64,000 nucleotides of DNA from Farysia itapuensis (lineage: Eukaryota > Basidiomycota > Ustilaginomycetes > Ustilaginales > Ustilaginaceae), in contig JALBYC010000010.1 of NCBI GenBank assembly GCA_023212645.1, positions 372,001 to 436,000 of the forward strand, given 5' to 3'. Positions 18,928 through 29,630 of this stretch are shown piece by piece. How positions within the stretch are numbered: position 1 is the stretch's first letter; each line of letters opens with the position of its first letter. Under the pieces are notes generated by a model. It was given only the letters and a program-made list of their open reading frames with translations. It had not been told where the DNA came from and ran no database searches. The position numbers were made by a program, and so were the translations under genes.

Positions 18928-21066
18928 TTATGTTGGCATCATGCTTTTACGGCGGATTTCCTGTGCGGAAGCGCGAATGGGGTTGGAACGGTGAGGCTCG
19001 TCTGGCGTTGTGAGTGTCAGTGACGGGATTGGATTTGAGAGCCCCTCGGGACGCAACAATTCTTCGATCAGGTAGGAAAAGTCCAAGCCAACCTCTTTGA
19101 GCTGTTCGGCTGCGTTGCGACTGATGCGCAGCGCTTCCGTTATCACCTCTGGATCTTGATCCACGCCGTACACTTGTCGGCGAAACGTCTCGCCGTACGC
19201 CTCGATCTGAAGCGAAGCCCACTGAACAAAGCCAGACGCCATACGGTTGTCCTTGAACGCGCTCATATACCACTCGGACGTGTTCTTGATCAGCGTGAAA
19301 TGAACCAACGCCAGTTCGGAAATGTACTGGCTCACGTCGCCCTCAAACGTAATCTGTCGAATGCGTTTCTTGAGCAAGGATGTGCGGGCGTCGAGGAAGA
19401 GCGCTCTGGCACGTTCGCCCTGATCCAGTCTCAGCAGGTAGCCAGCATTGCGTATCACGGCCGATTTCTTCAAATGCTGTCGCGAGAAATCATCGGCAAT
19501 GGCCGCTCCAAGGTCCTTGACCCGGGCCGCCAACTTGGTGGAAAGATCGATAAAGGCAAAGTCTGATTTGGAGTAGGTCGAGAGCACGCTCTTTCCCTTG
19601 TCGATCAGGTCGACTGCCTCGCCCCATTGGCGTAGAGCTATGCAAACCGCCAATTCGTCGGCAAAATCATTATTCCAGCGCCCGGGATCTTTGCGTTCGG
19701 ACGCGGCGGAGGCAGCGGCAGCAGCCATAACACCTCCCACTTCTTCTTCATCCTCACCAATAGGGGTGAGAAGACTGCTACTGTATGCCGTTGAGCGACT
19801 AGCGTCGAGCTGTGTGATGGAGGGAGATGCAAGCAGCGTTGATTCGCGCTTTCGTGCCTCGGACTCGGCATTGCTTTCGTTACGTCGCCTCTTGGACAGC
19901 TCTTCAGCCACTCTGCGAAAGGCGGTCAGAAGGGCTCGTTTGTCCTCGGACCGGTCTGTGCGGTAGACGTAGTTCTCCTTGCCACGCTTGATCTTGATGG
20001 CATTGGTAAGCTCTCCACCATCTTTTAGGTCAATGACAACCATCTCGGCTAGATTAAAGCATCGTTCGGCTACCAAGCGCATCTTGCTGCTCATCTGTCG
20101 CTTTCTCCGTGTGGCGATGAGCAACAGATCGTTGAGGAGAAACAGCGCGACTCCCTGCTGAGGCTTGTAGGTCGCAGCGTTGAGTTCAGTGAAGCTACTT
20201 GCTTCCGCGATCAGATGTCGTCCCGGCACGTAGGGGAGGAACTTTTGTGAGCCTTCGATGCCTTCCCACAGGGACGTGATCTGGGCGCGATAGATCTGCT
20301 GAAGATCGAGCGTGCTGTTGCGGTTTCCCTTGGCGCCACGCGCGTACGGGTCGGCAAACGAGGTGGAATCGTCCAGCTCAAGCGCTTGTGGGAGCTGCTT
20401 CCACTCAGAGAGAAGCTCTTTCAGTTCGAGCATGTCGTTCTCCAGCGTCGCAATCTCTTTGCTGATGGTGATAAATTCGGCATAGTTGTGAAAGACCTGC
20501 CGTTTGAGATCGTCGTTGGCCGCTTGCTTGGCCGAGGCAAGTGAGTCCTTGAACGTGCGCAGACTGGATTCGGTATGGTGAGAAAGCTTAGCGCGGAGAT
20601 ACGCTTGTGCATCAAACTCTGCCTGACTTAGCAGACTGAGGTCGATAGCCGGGTCGTTTTCCAAGCTGTCCGTGCGAGGACCGACGTCAATAGGCTTTGA
20701 CGGTACCGCCTCTTCACCTTCGTAGGAATCAGCCATACCTTCGCCAATCGCAGCCAAGCGGTCGCCGCGTTGCTGACTTTGGTCAGGCATGTGCAGTTCC
20801 GGCATGCTGGGCAGAGCTGGCACGACTGGCACTGCGCTGAATCCACCAGGTCCCAGCTGTGTGGGCTCAGCGTAGCGCATCGACATACGATTCTTGAGAT
20901 TGCTGCCGACTTGCGACGCCTTCTTCTTGGAGCGCTTCATGACCTTGGCCCCGCTGCCGCTGCTGCTGCTGCTGCCTTGAAGGGAGGTGCTGGCTGGCCC
21001 GGCGACAGAAGTCAGACCGTCCTGGCCATACAGCGTCATTGGACGCGTGCGCAATGACTTTGACAT
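18928..21066 (-). CDS. EXO84: Exocyst complex component Exo84
   Basis: 712 residues from the ATG at 21066. The disordered basic N-terminus is followed by the Vps51/Exo84 coiled-coil region (about 140-230), including DPAIDLSLLSQAEFDAQAYL and FITISKEIATLENDMLELK. A PH-like domain spans about 260-390, containing KPQQGVALFLLNDLLLIATR. The C-terminal Exo84 helical rods begin near 450 (DFADELAVCIALRQWGEAVDLIDKGK). Length is close to yeast Exo84 (753). Family role: tethers secretory vesicles to the plasma membrane at growth sites. It is divergent from DOP1, with 136 bp between the start codons. Confidence 0.93.
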   Translation of the reverse strand: MSKSLRTRPMTLYGQDGLTSVAGPASTSLQGSSSSSGSGAKVMKRSKKKASQVGSNLKNRMSMRYAEPTQLGPGGFSAVPVVPALPSMPELHMPDQSQQRGDRLAAIGEGMADSYEGEEAVPSKPIDVGPRTDSLENDPAIDLSLLSQAEFDAQAYLRAKLSHHTESSLRTFKDSLASAKQAANDDLKRQVFHNYAEFITISKEIATLENDMLELKELLSEWKQLPQALELDDSTSFADPYARGAKGNRNSTLDLQQIYRAQITSLWEGIEGSQKFLPYVPGRHLIAEASSFTELNAATYKPQQGVALFLLNDLLLIATRRKRQMSSKMRLVAERCFNLAEMVVIDLKDGGELTNAIKIKRGKENYVYRTDRSEDKRALLTAFRRVAEELSKRRRNESNAESEARKRESTLLASPSITQLDASRSTAYSSSLLTPIGEDEEEVGGVMAAAAASAASERKDPGRWNNDFADELAVCIALRQWGEAVDLIDKGKSVLSTYSKSDFAFIDLSTKLAARVKDLGAAIADDFSRQHLKKSAVIRNAGYLLRLDQGERARALFLDARTSLLKKRIRQITFEGDVSQYISELALVHFTLIKNTSEWYMSAFKDNRMASGFVQWASLQIEAYGETFRRQVYGVDQDPEVITEALRISRNAAEQLKEVGLDFSYLIEELLRPEGLSNPIPSLTLTTPDEPHRSNPIRASAQEIRRKSMMPT

Positions 21067-21125
21067 GTTGTCCTAGCCTTGATGGTGTTGCAAGGAGAGA
21101 GCGACACACAATGTGGAGAGCGCGA

Positions 21126-21132
21126 TATATAA
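21126..21132 (+). promoter_or_regulatory. TATATAA box upstream of DOP1
   Basis: TATATAA lies 71-77 bp before the DOP1 ATG (21203), inside the 136-bp region shared with EXO84. Positional inference only. Confidence 0.4.
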
Positions 21133-21202
21133 CAGAGCCAACCAACACTTCGCCTTCCTCACCCACCTTCTGCCCGCCTCTATTGCGCAGTTGCAGCTCG
21201 CC

Positions 21203-24200
21203 ATGTCGAGCCCAAAGCTCGGCACCGATATGGGCCGTAAGCCAAGCAGCTCGTCACTCAACTCGCTTCCAGCACGTCTAGCACAGCCGCCATCACTCAA
21301 ACCACCTTCCGCAGACGTTCAGCTTGACCTCAGTTCCGCCTCTACAACAACTACATCAGCCAGCACTTCTGTCAAGGATCTGTGGAAGAGTGGCGCAGCA
21401 AAGAGGGCAGAAAAGGCGTGGGCAGTCCAGACAGAGCGCTCGCTGTATGCTGATGCCAAGTTCAAGAAGTACGTTGCACTGGTCGAACGGACGCTGGTCA
21501 CCTTTGACAGTGTCAGCGAGTGGGCCGACTTTATCTCATTCTTGGCCAGGCTGCTCAAGGTCGTGCAGGCCCATCCGACGTACAGCGTCGTACCGCGAAA
21601 GCTTATTGTGGCGAAGAGACTTGCACAGTGTCTCAACCCTGCGCTGCCGTCCGGGGTGCATCAGCGCGCACTCGAGGTCTACCACCACATCTTTGGCGTC
21701 ATTGGTATCGAAGGTCTGCGCAGAGACTTGCACGTATGGACCAGTGGTCTACTCCCCTTCTACCAGTATGCTGCTACATCAGTCAAGCCAGCCTTACTCG
21801 CGATTTACGAGTCCTTCTATCTACCACTTCAGCAAGATCTCCGTCCACTGACCAAAGCGCTTCAGATTGCCTTGTTGCCAGGGTTGGAAGACGAGACGAG
21901 TGAATCGTACGATCGCACGCTGCTGTTGCTCGACAAGCTATCAGATGCAGTGTCCCAGCCGTTCTTCTTACAGTGTCTGTGGCTCACGCAGATCACCACG
22001 CCAGCAGTACGGCTAGCCAGCGTTCAGTTTCTCGCACGCAGAATGCCTGCGGTAGAGAAAGCTGCCGACCCGACATCTCTCGTGGGCAAAGACCTCGGTC
22101 TGATGGTACGAGGATTCTCTCACACTCTCGAGGACGACGACCTCTTGGTAAGACGAGGGGCGCTCGAGTTGCTGGTCACCAACTTGCCTCTAGATCAACC
22201 CATCTGCCGCCAATTCATCAAGCTTTCTGACCGCGTACTGCTCGTACAGTCCGCGCTCAACGTCGTTCTACGCAAGGATCTCAGTCTCAATCGCCGTCTG
22301 TACAGCTGGCTGCTTGGGCCCAACGAGACTCCTGAGGCACAAACAGCCTACTTGCATCGAAACGCACTCGATCTCGCACACAGAGCACTCAAGCAACAAT
22401 TTGACAGTGATGTCACCCAAGCAGATCCGCAAAAACCGTATCGGGTCTTCATCTCGTTGCTCGACAAGTGGGAGATTGGCCAATCGCTTACACGTGTGCT
22501 TGTGCTGGATGCTTTCCAAGCCATCGCTACGCGAGTCGCTCGTGGCCAGCAGGATGACCTTATAACGACTGCCAAGATGCTGTTTGAAGTGGTAGACCCC
22601 TTTCTGCTCTTTGGACGCTTTTTGCAAGCCGTGGAACTTCAGCTGAAGAGGACAGACGGCGATCAAGCTGATATGGACAACCCACTAGCACTCCTGTGCT
22701 TCGTCTTCAAGGCATTTCACATCCACGACGAGGAGACCAAACACATCCACGTCCCATTGCTCTTCTCCGCAGTCGCGGTGCTTTTTCAACAACATCTGCA
22801 AGACTCGCCCCAGTCGGGTGCAGGCATACTTCTGGACGCCCTCGAGCTCCTGAAATTAATGGTCACCATGATGCCCTCAGGTGTCTTCATACACCTACAG
22901 GTGCCAGCCGATGCCGACTCTGATCAGAACGGACTAGCCGTGGACAAGCCAAACGAGCTCTTGACACGTGCACATACTTTCTACTCTTCCAGCGAGATCG
23001 ATCGTCAGCAGGCTGCTCGCAACTTCTACAGCTTCCAAAACCGCCAATCCACCACATGCCTCATTCAAGCGTTGGCAGACAATGTTTTGCTCTGCGCCGA
23101 CGCAAATCGCACAGAGTTGTTTGTGCGTATGCTCGACGTATTCGCCGACATCATGCGCGTCATCGACGACGCGTACTCCCTTGCAAACAAGCCTGTGGGC
23201 AGTCCTGGACAATCGCAACAGAAAATACAGTGGGACGCTGCATTATGGTCAGGATCCCTGCTGCCGCACCTGGAGAAGGCGTCGAGCTTTGCTGAAGTGG
23301 AAAGGTTGGTAGAGGTGCTGCTGTCGTGCAATGTTTGCACTGCATTGGCCGCCCCTGTCGACCTCAATTCGCGCCCGACACTGGAGTGCATAGTGTCACA
23401 GCTGATGCGTTACCTAGAACCGCGCATGTCGCCCTACCATGTCCGTGCAGTGGAGCTGATATGGGCGACCAGCAAGGTTACCAGACGCTCAAGGCTCGAG
23501 ACAGCCATCGCACGTCGACTCAGCCATCCAGTTGCCCTCGCTTCGTTTGGCACGCTCTGGCGTCTATCGGAAGAAGTCTCGACGGATGAGCTTCGCGGGC
23601 CGCTCCTGCAGATTCTCGATCGTCTGCGTTCAAACAACCTCGACGAGCGTCAGATGGCCGAAAATTGGCTCCGTGCTAATCTACGATCTTACCACAAAGT
23701 CGTGGACCCGCTGCTGCACATGCTGTTGGGTAACCAGCTAGCTCAAGCTGCTACTGGCTCTACGGGAACACCCGACGCGCTGAACAATATCCAGACAGCT
23801 TCGAGTGCTTTATTCAACGAAGAAGAAGTACTGTATGCACTCCAGACCCTGCTGGCTTTGTCACGCTTTGGTGCTCAAGCTTTTACTCGTGCACTCTCCA
23901 GCACGCAGCTCTCGTCCTCGCTCAGTGGCCATATGCGTATGCGGATAAAACAAAAGCAGGTCAACGGCAACACTACCTATCTCGAACTTGTCTTGGATCA
24001 ATGTGTCGAATGCCTCGGTCTTGCACCCCATGCTCACGGCGCGATCTGCTCGGTGGCGGCAGATCTCGTGCACGCTATAGCTCAACGCGGATCACTTCCC
24101 CTCGACCGCCTCCAGCAGATTGAAGACAAGCTGATCTCAGCCTTACTTCGTGCCATCGATTCTGCAGCTTTGTCAGTACAGAACAAGATGCTTCACACGC

Positions 24201-26506
24201 TTTGTACAGTTCTATCTTCACCTGCGCGCCGAATCTCACCAGACTCGCCACATCTGCTCCCTATGATACAGAAGGGGTTTTCGACGAGATCCAACCATGC
24301 CTTGTGGCCGCACTGGTCAGACTTTGTGCTTATGACGCTGCCGCACTGTCGCACCGGGCTGTTACTGCCTCTCAATGAGGTGGCATGCAATCTCATCTCA
24401 GAGTCCGTCTCTGAAATAGCCCTGGCCTACCGACCGGCAGACTCAAGACCAACATTTGGCGCTGAAGTCATCGTGCAGAGTGACGATGCTGACTGTCTTT
24501 CTCTGGAATCCGACCTGACCCTCCTGATCCATCTAGCAGAGCGTACTTTACTCCAAGCTGCGGAATCTCGCAATGCAACCGGCACCGAGACGACTTCAGA
24601 AGCAGCGACCGACGGTGCGTCTGGACTCTTGTCCTACTTCTCAGCCGATGGCGCTACCGACAACACCTTAGCTTCGAGTACAATCGCAAAGTCGTCCATA
24701 GACCTTGTCGATCGCCGACTTGCCTTGCAACGTACCGTCAGTACGTTGCACCGTGTCTGGACTGCACTTGAACAGCCGTTGTCAGCTACGGATGCAAAGT
24801 CACTGTCTCTTGAAGTAATGACTAGCAAGGTACAGACGCGCTGTCGGCGTGCCTTCGAGCGCATATATCGCGTTCAGTCAGCCGACACGATCGAGTCTCT
24901 TATCGATTGCTGGCAGCACGAAACCACAAACAAAAGCGTCAAGAACGACGAGGCGTCCCAATCCCTACATACCCGTGGAAAGCGTAGCATTGCCTTCGAC
25001 ATCCTTGCCATACTTGCTCCAAGCCCTCAAATCTTGGTTTCTTTCCTGTGTGATGTGCTCAGCACACGCGCCAACAACACGCTGTTCGACTTCTTGGATG
25101 CAGTCTTAGAGCCTTTGGAGGCGTCGGAGATGATGCAGGTCTGGCCAGTCCTCTTGGTCTTTGCTAAGGATGCTGTAGCTCACAAGCGCGACATTTTCGC
25201 GACAGCTCGCATTCTGACGACTGTCGCCGAGAAACTAGGCCAGACAGCTGCGATGGATGACCGCCGACTACGGCGGGACTTGCAAGATGTATACGTCAAG
25301 CTTCTTGACGGACTGATAGCCGGCAGGGGTGGGGATCAGTCGACCTGGATTCGACGAGGCGAGAAGGTCATTGACGACGCACACGATTTGGAGTCTATGA
25401 AGCGCTTTATCGCGGAGCGCGGGGTTGCCGCAGGCCGTAAGCTCCAGCTAGATGCTGACCGTATCACAGCCGTGGTGGCCAACATCGTCTACTACATTGT
25501 TGCGCCTGCAGCACGGTCACGAACGCCTCGGTGGGATCATAGCGTGTTGGATGTGTTAGGCGAAGTTGTGCGTGTGCCCAACACGGTCAAAGCGTGGAGG
25601 AGCACAGTGGCTGAAGCATTCGGTGATGGCAGATTCTTCGCCCAATCTGGTGCTGATGCAATTCGGTGGCGACCTATAGTGCTATCTCTTATGCTACATG
25701 ACCGCGAACGTATGCCCGAACTCCTGATCCGCATCACGGCATCCGCCGCTACCGCCAACATCTTTGCCAACCGTGAACTCGAAATGCTGGCGCGCGCACT
25801 CAACCTGCGCAGACTCTCGTTTGCCATTTTTGCGGGAGAACAGGACACCTTTCTGGCCCACTTGCCGGGGATTCAGGAGAGTGTGGTTGATCTTTTGCGC
25901 TCGCATACGTCGGACGTTGTGCACGCCGAGTTCTACCTGTGTATGCGGGTGTTGCTCATGCGCTTTTCCGCGCGTCACCTGTCGTCTTTCTGGCCTGTGT
26001 TGATCACAGAGCTGATGCGCATCTACGACCCCAGCACGACTGATCAGAGTATCGGACAGCAAGCCACCGCAGACTCAGCACAACTCATTCTCTCCACCCT
26101 TAAACTGCTGGATCTCCTAGTCTTGCTCCAGCCGGACGACTTCCAGGTGCACGAATGGATGTATATCACCGACACCATTGACGCCGTTTACCCATCCGAC
26201 GACTTCCACAGCGACACTATGATTGACCACCTCGCCACGACTTTTGTCAAGACCAAGATGGGTGAAAGTGGCATCCGTGCGAACGACAGTAGCGAGATCA
26301 GCCTCGTTCAGAGCACGGATCAGCGTCGCTTACTGCTGGGCCACGTCAAGTCGATCCGAAGTGTGCACGAGTTGCTGCCATTTGTGCACAGTATCTCACA
26401 ACGGGTCTTTGAAGCCAATTACGCCAATCTTCCGATCGATTTTGACCAGATCGAGGCGTCCCTCCTCGCCGATATGTTTGACAGCCCCAGCGAGGCGCAT
26501 GACTAG
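21203..26506 (+). CDS. DOP1: Dopey-family protein Dop1
   Basis: 1767 residues, one exon, from the ATG at 21203. The frame is open upstream to 21113 but begins there with GTG inside the TATA region. The N-terminal Dopey domain (about residues 60-360) has FKKYVALVERTLVTFDSVSEW, then YSVVPRKLIVAKRLAQCLNP, GVHQRALEVYHHIFGVIG and PALLAIYESFYLPL, all characteristic. The rest is helical-repeat-like and ends in conserved leucine-rich segments (LPFVHSISQRVFEANYANLP). Family role: large peripheral Golgi/endosome protein that with Mon2 and the flippase Neo1 supports endosome-to-Golgi traffic; in Aspergillus DopA affects morphogenesis. Length agrees with fungal homologues (about 1700-1800). Confidence 0.93.
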   Translation: MSSPKLGTDMGRKPSSSSLNSLPARLAQPPSLKPPSADVQLDLSSASTTTTSASTSVKDLWKSGAAKRAEKAWAVQTERSLYADAKFKKYVALVERTLVTFDSVSEWADFISFLARLLKVVQAHPTYSVVPRKLIVAKRLAQCLNPALPSGVHQRALEVYHHIFGVIGIEGLRRDLHVWTSGLLPFYQYAATSVKPALLAIYESFYLPLQQDLRPLTKALQIALLPGLEDETSESYDRTLLLLDKLSDAVSQPFFLQCLWLTQITTPAVRLASVQFLARRMPAVEKAADPTSLVGKDLGLMVRGFSHTLEDDDLLVRRGALELLVTNLPLDQPICRQFIKLSDRVLLVQSALNVVLRKDLSLNRRLYSWLLGPNETPEAQTAYLHRNALDLAHRALKQQFDSDVTQADPQKPYRVFISLLDKWEIGQSLTRVLVLDAFQAIATRVARGQQDDLITTAKMLFEVVDPFLLFGRFLQAVELQLKRTDGDQADMDNPLALLCFVFKAFHIHDEETKHIHVPLLFSAVAVLFQQHLQDSPQSGAGILLDALELLKLMVTMMPSGVFIHLQVPADADSDQNGLAVDKPNELLTRAHTFYSSSEIDRQQAARNFYSFQNRQSTTCLIQALADNVLLCADANRTELFVRMLDVFADIMRVIDDAYSLANKPVGSPGQSQQKIQWDAALWSGSLLPHLEKASSFAEVERLVEVLLSCNVCTALAAPVDLNSRPTLECIVSQLMRYLEPRMSPYHVRAVELIWATSKVTRRSRLETAIARRLSHPVALASFGTLWRLSEEVSTDELRGPLLQILDRLRSNNLDERQMAENWLRANLRSYHKVVDPLLHMLLGNQLAQAATGSTGTPDALNNIQTASSALFNEEEVLYALQTLLALSRFGAQAFTRALSSTQLSSSLSGHMRMRIKQKQVNGNTTYLELVLDQCVECLGLAPHAHGAICSVAADLVHAIAQRGSLPLDRLQQIEDKLISALLRAIDSAALSVQNKMLHTLCTVLSSPARRISPDSPHLLPMIQKGFSTRSNHALWPHWSDFVLMTLPHCRTGLLLPLNEVACNLISESVSEIALAYRPADSRPTFGAEVIVQSDDADCLSLESDLTLLIHLAERTLLQAAESRNATGTETTSEAATDGASGLLSYFSADGATDNTLASSTIAKSSIDLVDRRLALQRTVSTLHRVWTALEQPLSATDAKSLSLEVMTSKVQTRCRRAFERIYRVQSADTIESLIDCWQHETTNKSVKNDEASQSLHTRGKRSIAFDILAILAPSPQILVSFLCDVLSTRANNTLFDFLDAVLEPLEASEMMQVWPVLLVFAKDAVAHKRDIFATARILTTVAEKLGQTAAMDDRRLRRDLQDVYVKLLDGLIAGRGGDQSTWIRRGEKVIDDAHDLESMKRFIAERGVAAGRKLQLDADRITAVVANIVYYIVAPAARSRTPRWDHSVLDVLGEVVRVPNTVKAWRSTVAEAFGDGRFFAQSGADAIRWRPIVLSLMLHDRERMPELLIRITASAATANIFANRELEMLARALNLRRLSFAIFAGEQDTFLAHLPGIQESVVDLLRSHTSDVVHAEFYLCMRVLLMRFSARHLSSFWPVLITELMRIYDPSTTDQSIGQQATADSAQLILSTLKLLDLLVLLQPDDFQVHEWMYITDTIDAVYPSDDFHSDTMIDHLATTFVKTKMGESGIRANDSSEISLVQSTDQRRLLLGHVKSIRSVHELLPFVHSISQRVFEANYANLPIDFDQIEASLLADMFDSPSEAHD

Positions 26507-26732
26507 CGCACATAGGCAATACTCGGACCCACCGAATCAAACATGGTTCTCACGAGAAGCTGTTCGTGTGAAATGGCAAAGATGAACGTGGAGGCGAATT
26601 GCATGTGGGACGAATAATGACCAGTGGATCTGTGTGCCGGTGATGAAGAAGAGCCCACCGCCGCGGACGCCAATAAAGACTGCAAAAGCAGGCCCGGCAG
26701 AATCCTGTGACACCCGGTCCTCTTGACACAGC

Positions 26733-26738
26733 TATAAG
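26733..26738 (+). promoter_or_regulatory. TATA-like element upstream of the subtilase gene
   Basis: TATAAG lies 67-72 bp before the ATG at 26805, within the roughly 300-bp gap between DOP1 and the protease gene. No other feature was seen in that gap. Confidence 0.35.
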
Positions 26739-26804
26739 CGTCTGTCTTAAGCCACTGGTTTACGTATTCTTCCCCACAACACACGTTCCAGTCATCTTTC
26801 TCCA

Positions 26805-29516
26805 ATGGAGCTCCTGAAAGTTTTGGGCTTTGTGCTTGCCTGCTTTGTCACAGCTACTTTTAGCAAGTCGGTCAAGGCGGGTGGAGCGCTGACCAATAGC
26901 TACATTATCGAGTTCGAGCCGCAGCAGGTCGACAGTGTCAGCACAGTGCACGCGAGGTTCCACCGACATCTCGCGCAGACTAGTGCTGGCGGGTACAAGA
27001 CACGGTTCGAGTGGAACAATCCCGATGTCATGGTGGGTATGAGCGTCGTGCTCAACGATGCCGGTGATAAGGATCTACTAGCTCTTGGGCCTGGCGTAAA
27101 AAAGGTATATCCGAATCACATAGTACAACGACCGGTACAGTATTTGGGAGCTTCACCTCGTGCTGGTCAGATGCAAGGCGGTCTACATCGTCGCGATGGC
27201 TCGGCAGACGATGACGACAACGACACCAGGATTTTACGACTCAGAGACACTTTCCCGTCTCACGTCCTTACCGGCGTTGACAAGCTGCACGCGCTGCAAA
27301 TGTTCGGGCAAGGCCAGACAGTCGCCGTCGTTGACGATGGTATCAGCCACCACCCTGCGCTCGACAGTCGCTATGGCGAGAACAAAGGCTGGGCATTCGT
27401 CGGTGACGACTTCAATGCAAACAACGCCAGCACAATGCAGCTCTCACCCGGACCAGACCCGTACAGCAAGTGCGCCGACCACGGAACACATATCGCTGGA
27501 ATCGTCGCTGCTAACGACACCCTCCTGGGATTTACCGGAGTTGCTCCGCATGCAAATTTGCGGGCTTACCGCATCGCAGGTTGTCATGGTTCGACCACAG
27601 CCGATTTGATCATAGCTGGGCTAGAGAGAGCCTATACCGATGGAAACGATGTCATTTCTCTATCGTGGGACACCAGCGACTCCGAGAGCTCTCCAGCCTC
27701 AATTGTAGCGAATCGTATCGGTGCAAAGGGCATACCCGTAGTATTTGCTGTGGGCAACAATGGATATCTCGGCATGTATGGCGCGAACGACTCAGGCGGC
27801 AGTGGCGTGACCACCGTCGGCGCTATCTCCAATCCAACGCAGCCCGGATTTACTGCCCAAGTGGTGGGGTCTATGCCGACGAAGTCAATCCGCTTCTTTG
27901 CCGCAGATTGGGTTCAGTGGAACAGGACGTCCGTATTCGAGATACATGACCTAGGACACGATGGCTGTAAGCCGTTCTCTGTACCTGATCTCGGCGACAA
28001 AATTCTGCTGATCAGTCAAGGTCCGTGCTCTTATGGCGACGTTTTTAGCAACGCGTATGCCAACAACGCGAAGTTCGTGTGGCTGTATAGCTCTACTCCC
28101 AGCACGGCGACGTTTAACCTAGACGCTATTGAAACTTCTCTAGCAGGGCTGCAAACCGCGCTCATTCCTCACGAAGATGCACTGTGGCTCAAAGCTCAGC
28201 TGCAGCAAGGGACAAAAATTTCGGTGGATCTGTCCAAAGCTGGTCGGACCGAATTTCCAGACCCGATCTATGGCAACCGCATAGTCTCGGTCAGCGGCTA
28301 CGGTCCTACGGTCTTCAACAATGTCAACCCGAGTATGATGGCACCCGGAGGCGATATCCTGAGCACGTACCCGGCTAAAGACGGCTCGTACTCTGTGTGG
28401 TGGGGCACGTCCATGGCAGCGCCTTTTGTCGCTGGTAGCTATGCGCTGTATCGCTCTGTGCATCCCGGTACAGATGCTCGAACTCTACAAAACGTGTTTG
28501 CGTCCACCGCAACGCCGTACACAAACGGTTCGCAGACACACATTACCGGGCCAGAATACATCGAGTCGGTGGCCAAGCAGGGGGCTGGCATGGTCAACGT
28601 GGCACGAGCTGTCTTTCAGCGGGTCATCGTTGACCCATGCTTCGTGAGCCTAAACGATACCTCGCATTTCAATAGCACCCATATCATTACGCTGACGAAC
28701 AAGAGTCCGGTAGCGGCCGTGTTCAGGCTGAAACACGTGCCAGCTGCGACCGCCGACGCGATCAATGCTACAACCTCGGTTCTCAACGTCAACCCTGTTC
28801 CGCTGTATCTTGACCCAGCGCGCGTCGACTTCAGCTCGTCAAGCCTGACAGTCCCGCCAAACGGACAAGTCTCGTTCACAGCAAAGTTCACTCCCCCTCC
28901 GGACGCAAATGCTGCTAAAATTCCAATGTATTCGGGATACATCCATCTGGAAGCAGCGGATGCTAGTCAGTCGCTAAACGTTGCGTACATTGGCGCCGCT
29001 GCTGACTACACCAAGATCGACCCAATTGACCGCAGCGATACAGTCTTGGGCTTTAAACTACCTGCCTTCCTCGAGGCTGATCAAAAAACCGTTGTCACTA
29101 CGAATGGGCACAGGTACAGCATGGACGACCCGTCTTCCTGGCCTTGCATGTTTCTGCGCCTCAATTTCAACACGCCAATGTACCAGGTTGACTTAGTTGC
29201 TCCAGACATTACCTGGACGGATACAGTCAGATTCAGCGACATCAAGACGCTGGGAAATATCGACTACGGTCAGCCCGAGGGCACCGTTCATCACGCAAAC
29301 AACAATTTGTACGGTGGCGCATACTGGGTTGAGAACATCACGCCTATTCTGCTCCCTGGCCCTCCGCCTGACGACAAAAATGTGACAGTGGTCCCTGGTG
29401 ACTACCGCTTTCTCGTTCGTGCTCAGCGGCCGTTTACCGAAGGTGTTTTCATGCGCGACTTTTCCACCTGGCTTTCTCCCACCTTCTCTCTCATCCCTTC
29501 CACCAAATCGCCTTAG
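26805..29516 (+). CDS. Secreted subtilisin-like serine protease (S8) with PA and Fn3-like domains
   Basis: 903 residues. Signal peptide at 1-20. An inhibitor-I9-like propeptide at about 30-115 includes NSYIIEFEP. The catalytic domain has Asp177 (AVVDDGIS), His226 (DHGTHIAGI), oxyanion Asn318 (FAVGNNG) and Ser536 (GTSMAAPFVAG), so the triad is complete. A protease-associated insertion (about 365-490) lies between Asn and Ser, as in Vpr/C5a-peptidase-type subtilases. The C-terminal 300 residues look like an Fn3-like domain (VPPNGQVSFTAKFTPP). No GPI signal or transmembrane tail is evident, so a soluble extracellular enzyme is likely. Many N-glycosylation sequons are present. In plant-associated fungi such enzymes degrade protein or host defence factors; that role here is inference. 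Confidence 0.92.
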   Translation: MELLKVLGFVLACFVTATFSKSVKAGGALTNSYIIEFEPQQVDSVSTVHARFHRHLAQTSAGGYKTRFEWNNPDVMVGMSVVLNDAGDKDLLALGPGVKKVYPNHIVQRPVQYLGASPRAGQMQGGLHRRDGSADDDDNDTRILRLRDTFPSHVLTGVDKLHALQMFGQGQTVAVVDDGISHHPALDSRYGENKGWAFVGDDFNANNASTMQLSPGPDPYSKCADHGTHIAGIVAANDTLLGFTGVAPHANLRAYRIAGCHGSTTADLIIAGLERAYTDGNDVISLSWDTSDSESSPASIVANRIGAKGIPVVFAVGNNGYLGMYGANDSGGSGVTTVGAISNPTQPGFTAQVVGSMPTKSIRFFAADWVQWNRTSVFEIHDLGHDGCKPFSVPDLGDKILLISQGPCSYGDVFSNAYANNAKFVWLYSSTPSTATFNLDAIETSLAGLQTALIPHEDALWLKAQLQQGTKISVDLSKAGRTEFPDPIYGNRIVSVSGYGPTVFNNVNPSMMAPGGDILSTYPAKDGSYSVWWGTSMAAPFVAGSYALYRSVHPGTDARTLQNVFASTATPYTNGSQTHITGPEYIESVAKQGAGMVNVARAVFQRVIVDPCFVSLNDTSHFNSTHIITLTNKSPVAAVFRLKHVPAATADAINATTSVLNVNPVPLYLDPARVDFSSSSLTVPPNGQVSFTAKFTPPPDANAAKIPMYSGYIHLEAADASQSLNVAYIGAAADYTKIDPIDRSDTVLGFKLPAFLEADQKTVVTTNGHRYSMDDPSSWPCMFLRLNFNTPMYQVDLVAPDITWTDTVRFSDIKTLGNIDYGQPEGTVHHANNNLYGGAYWVENITPILLPGPPPDDKNVTVVPGDYRFLVRAQRPFTEGVFMRDFSTWLSPTFSLIPSTKSP

Positions 29517-29630
29517 CGCTCATTTTAACACAACACTGGCACTTTCACATACTTTGAGCAGCAGAAATGTTATGTGGTGAAAGCATGCGTTGAGGAATGT
29601 TAGGTGGTAATCGTGTGAAGACGTGGCGGA

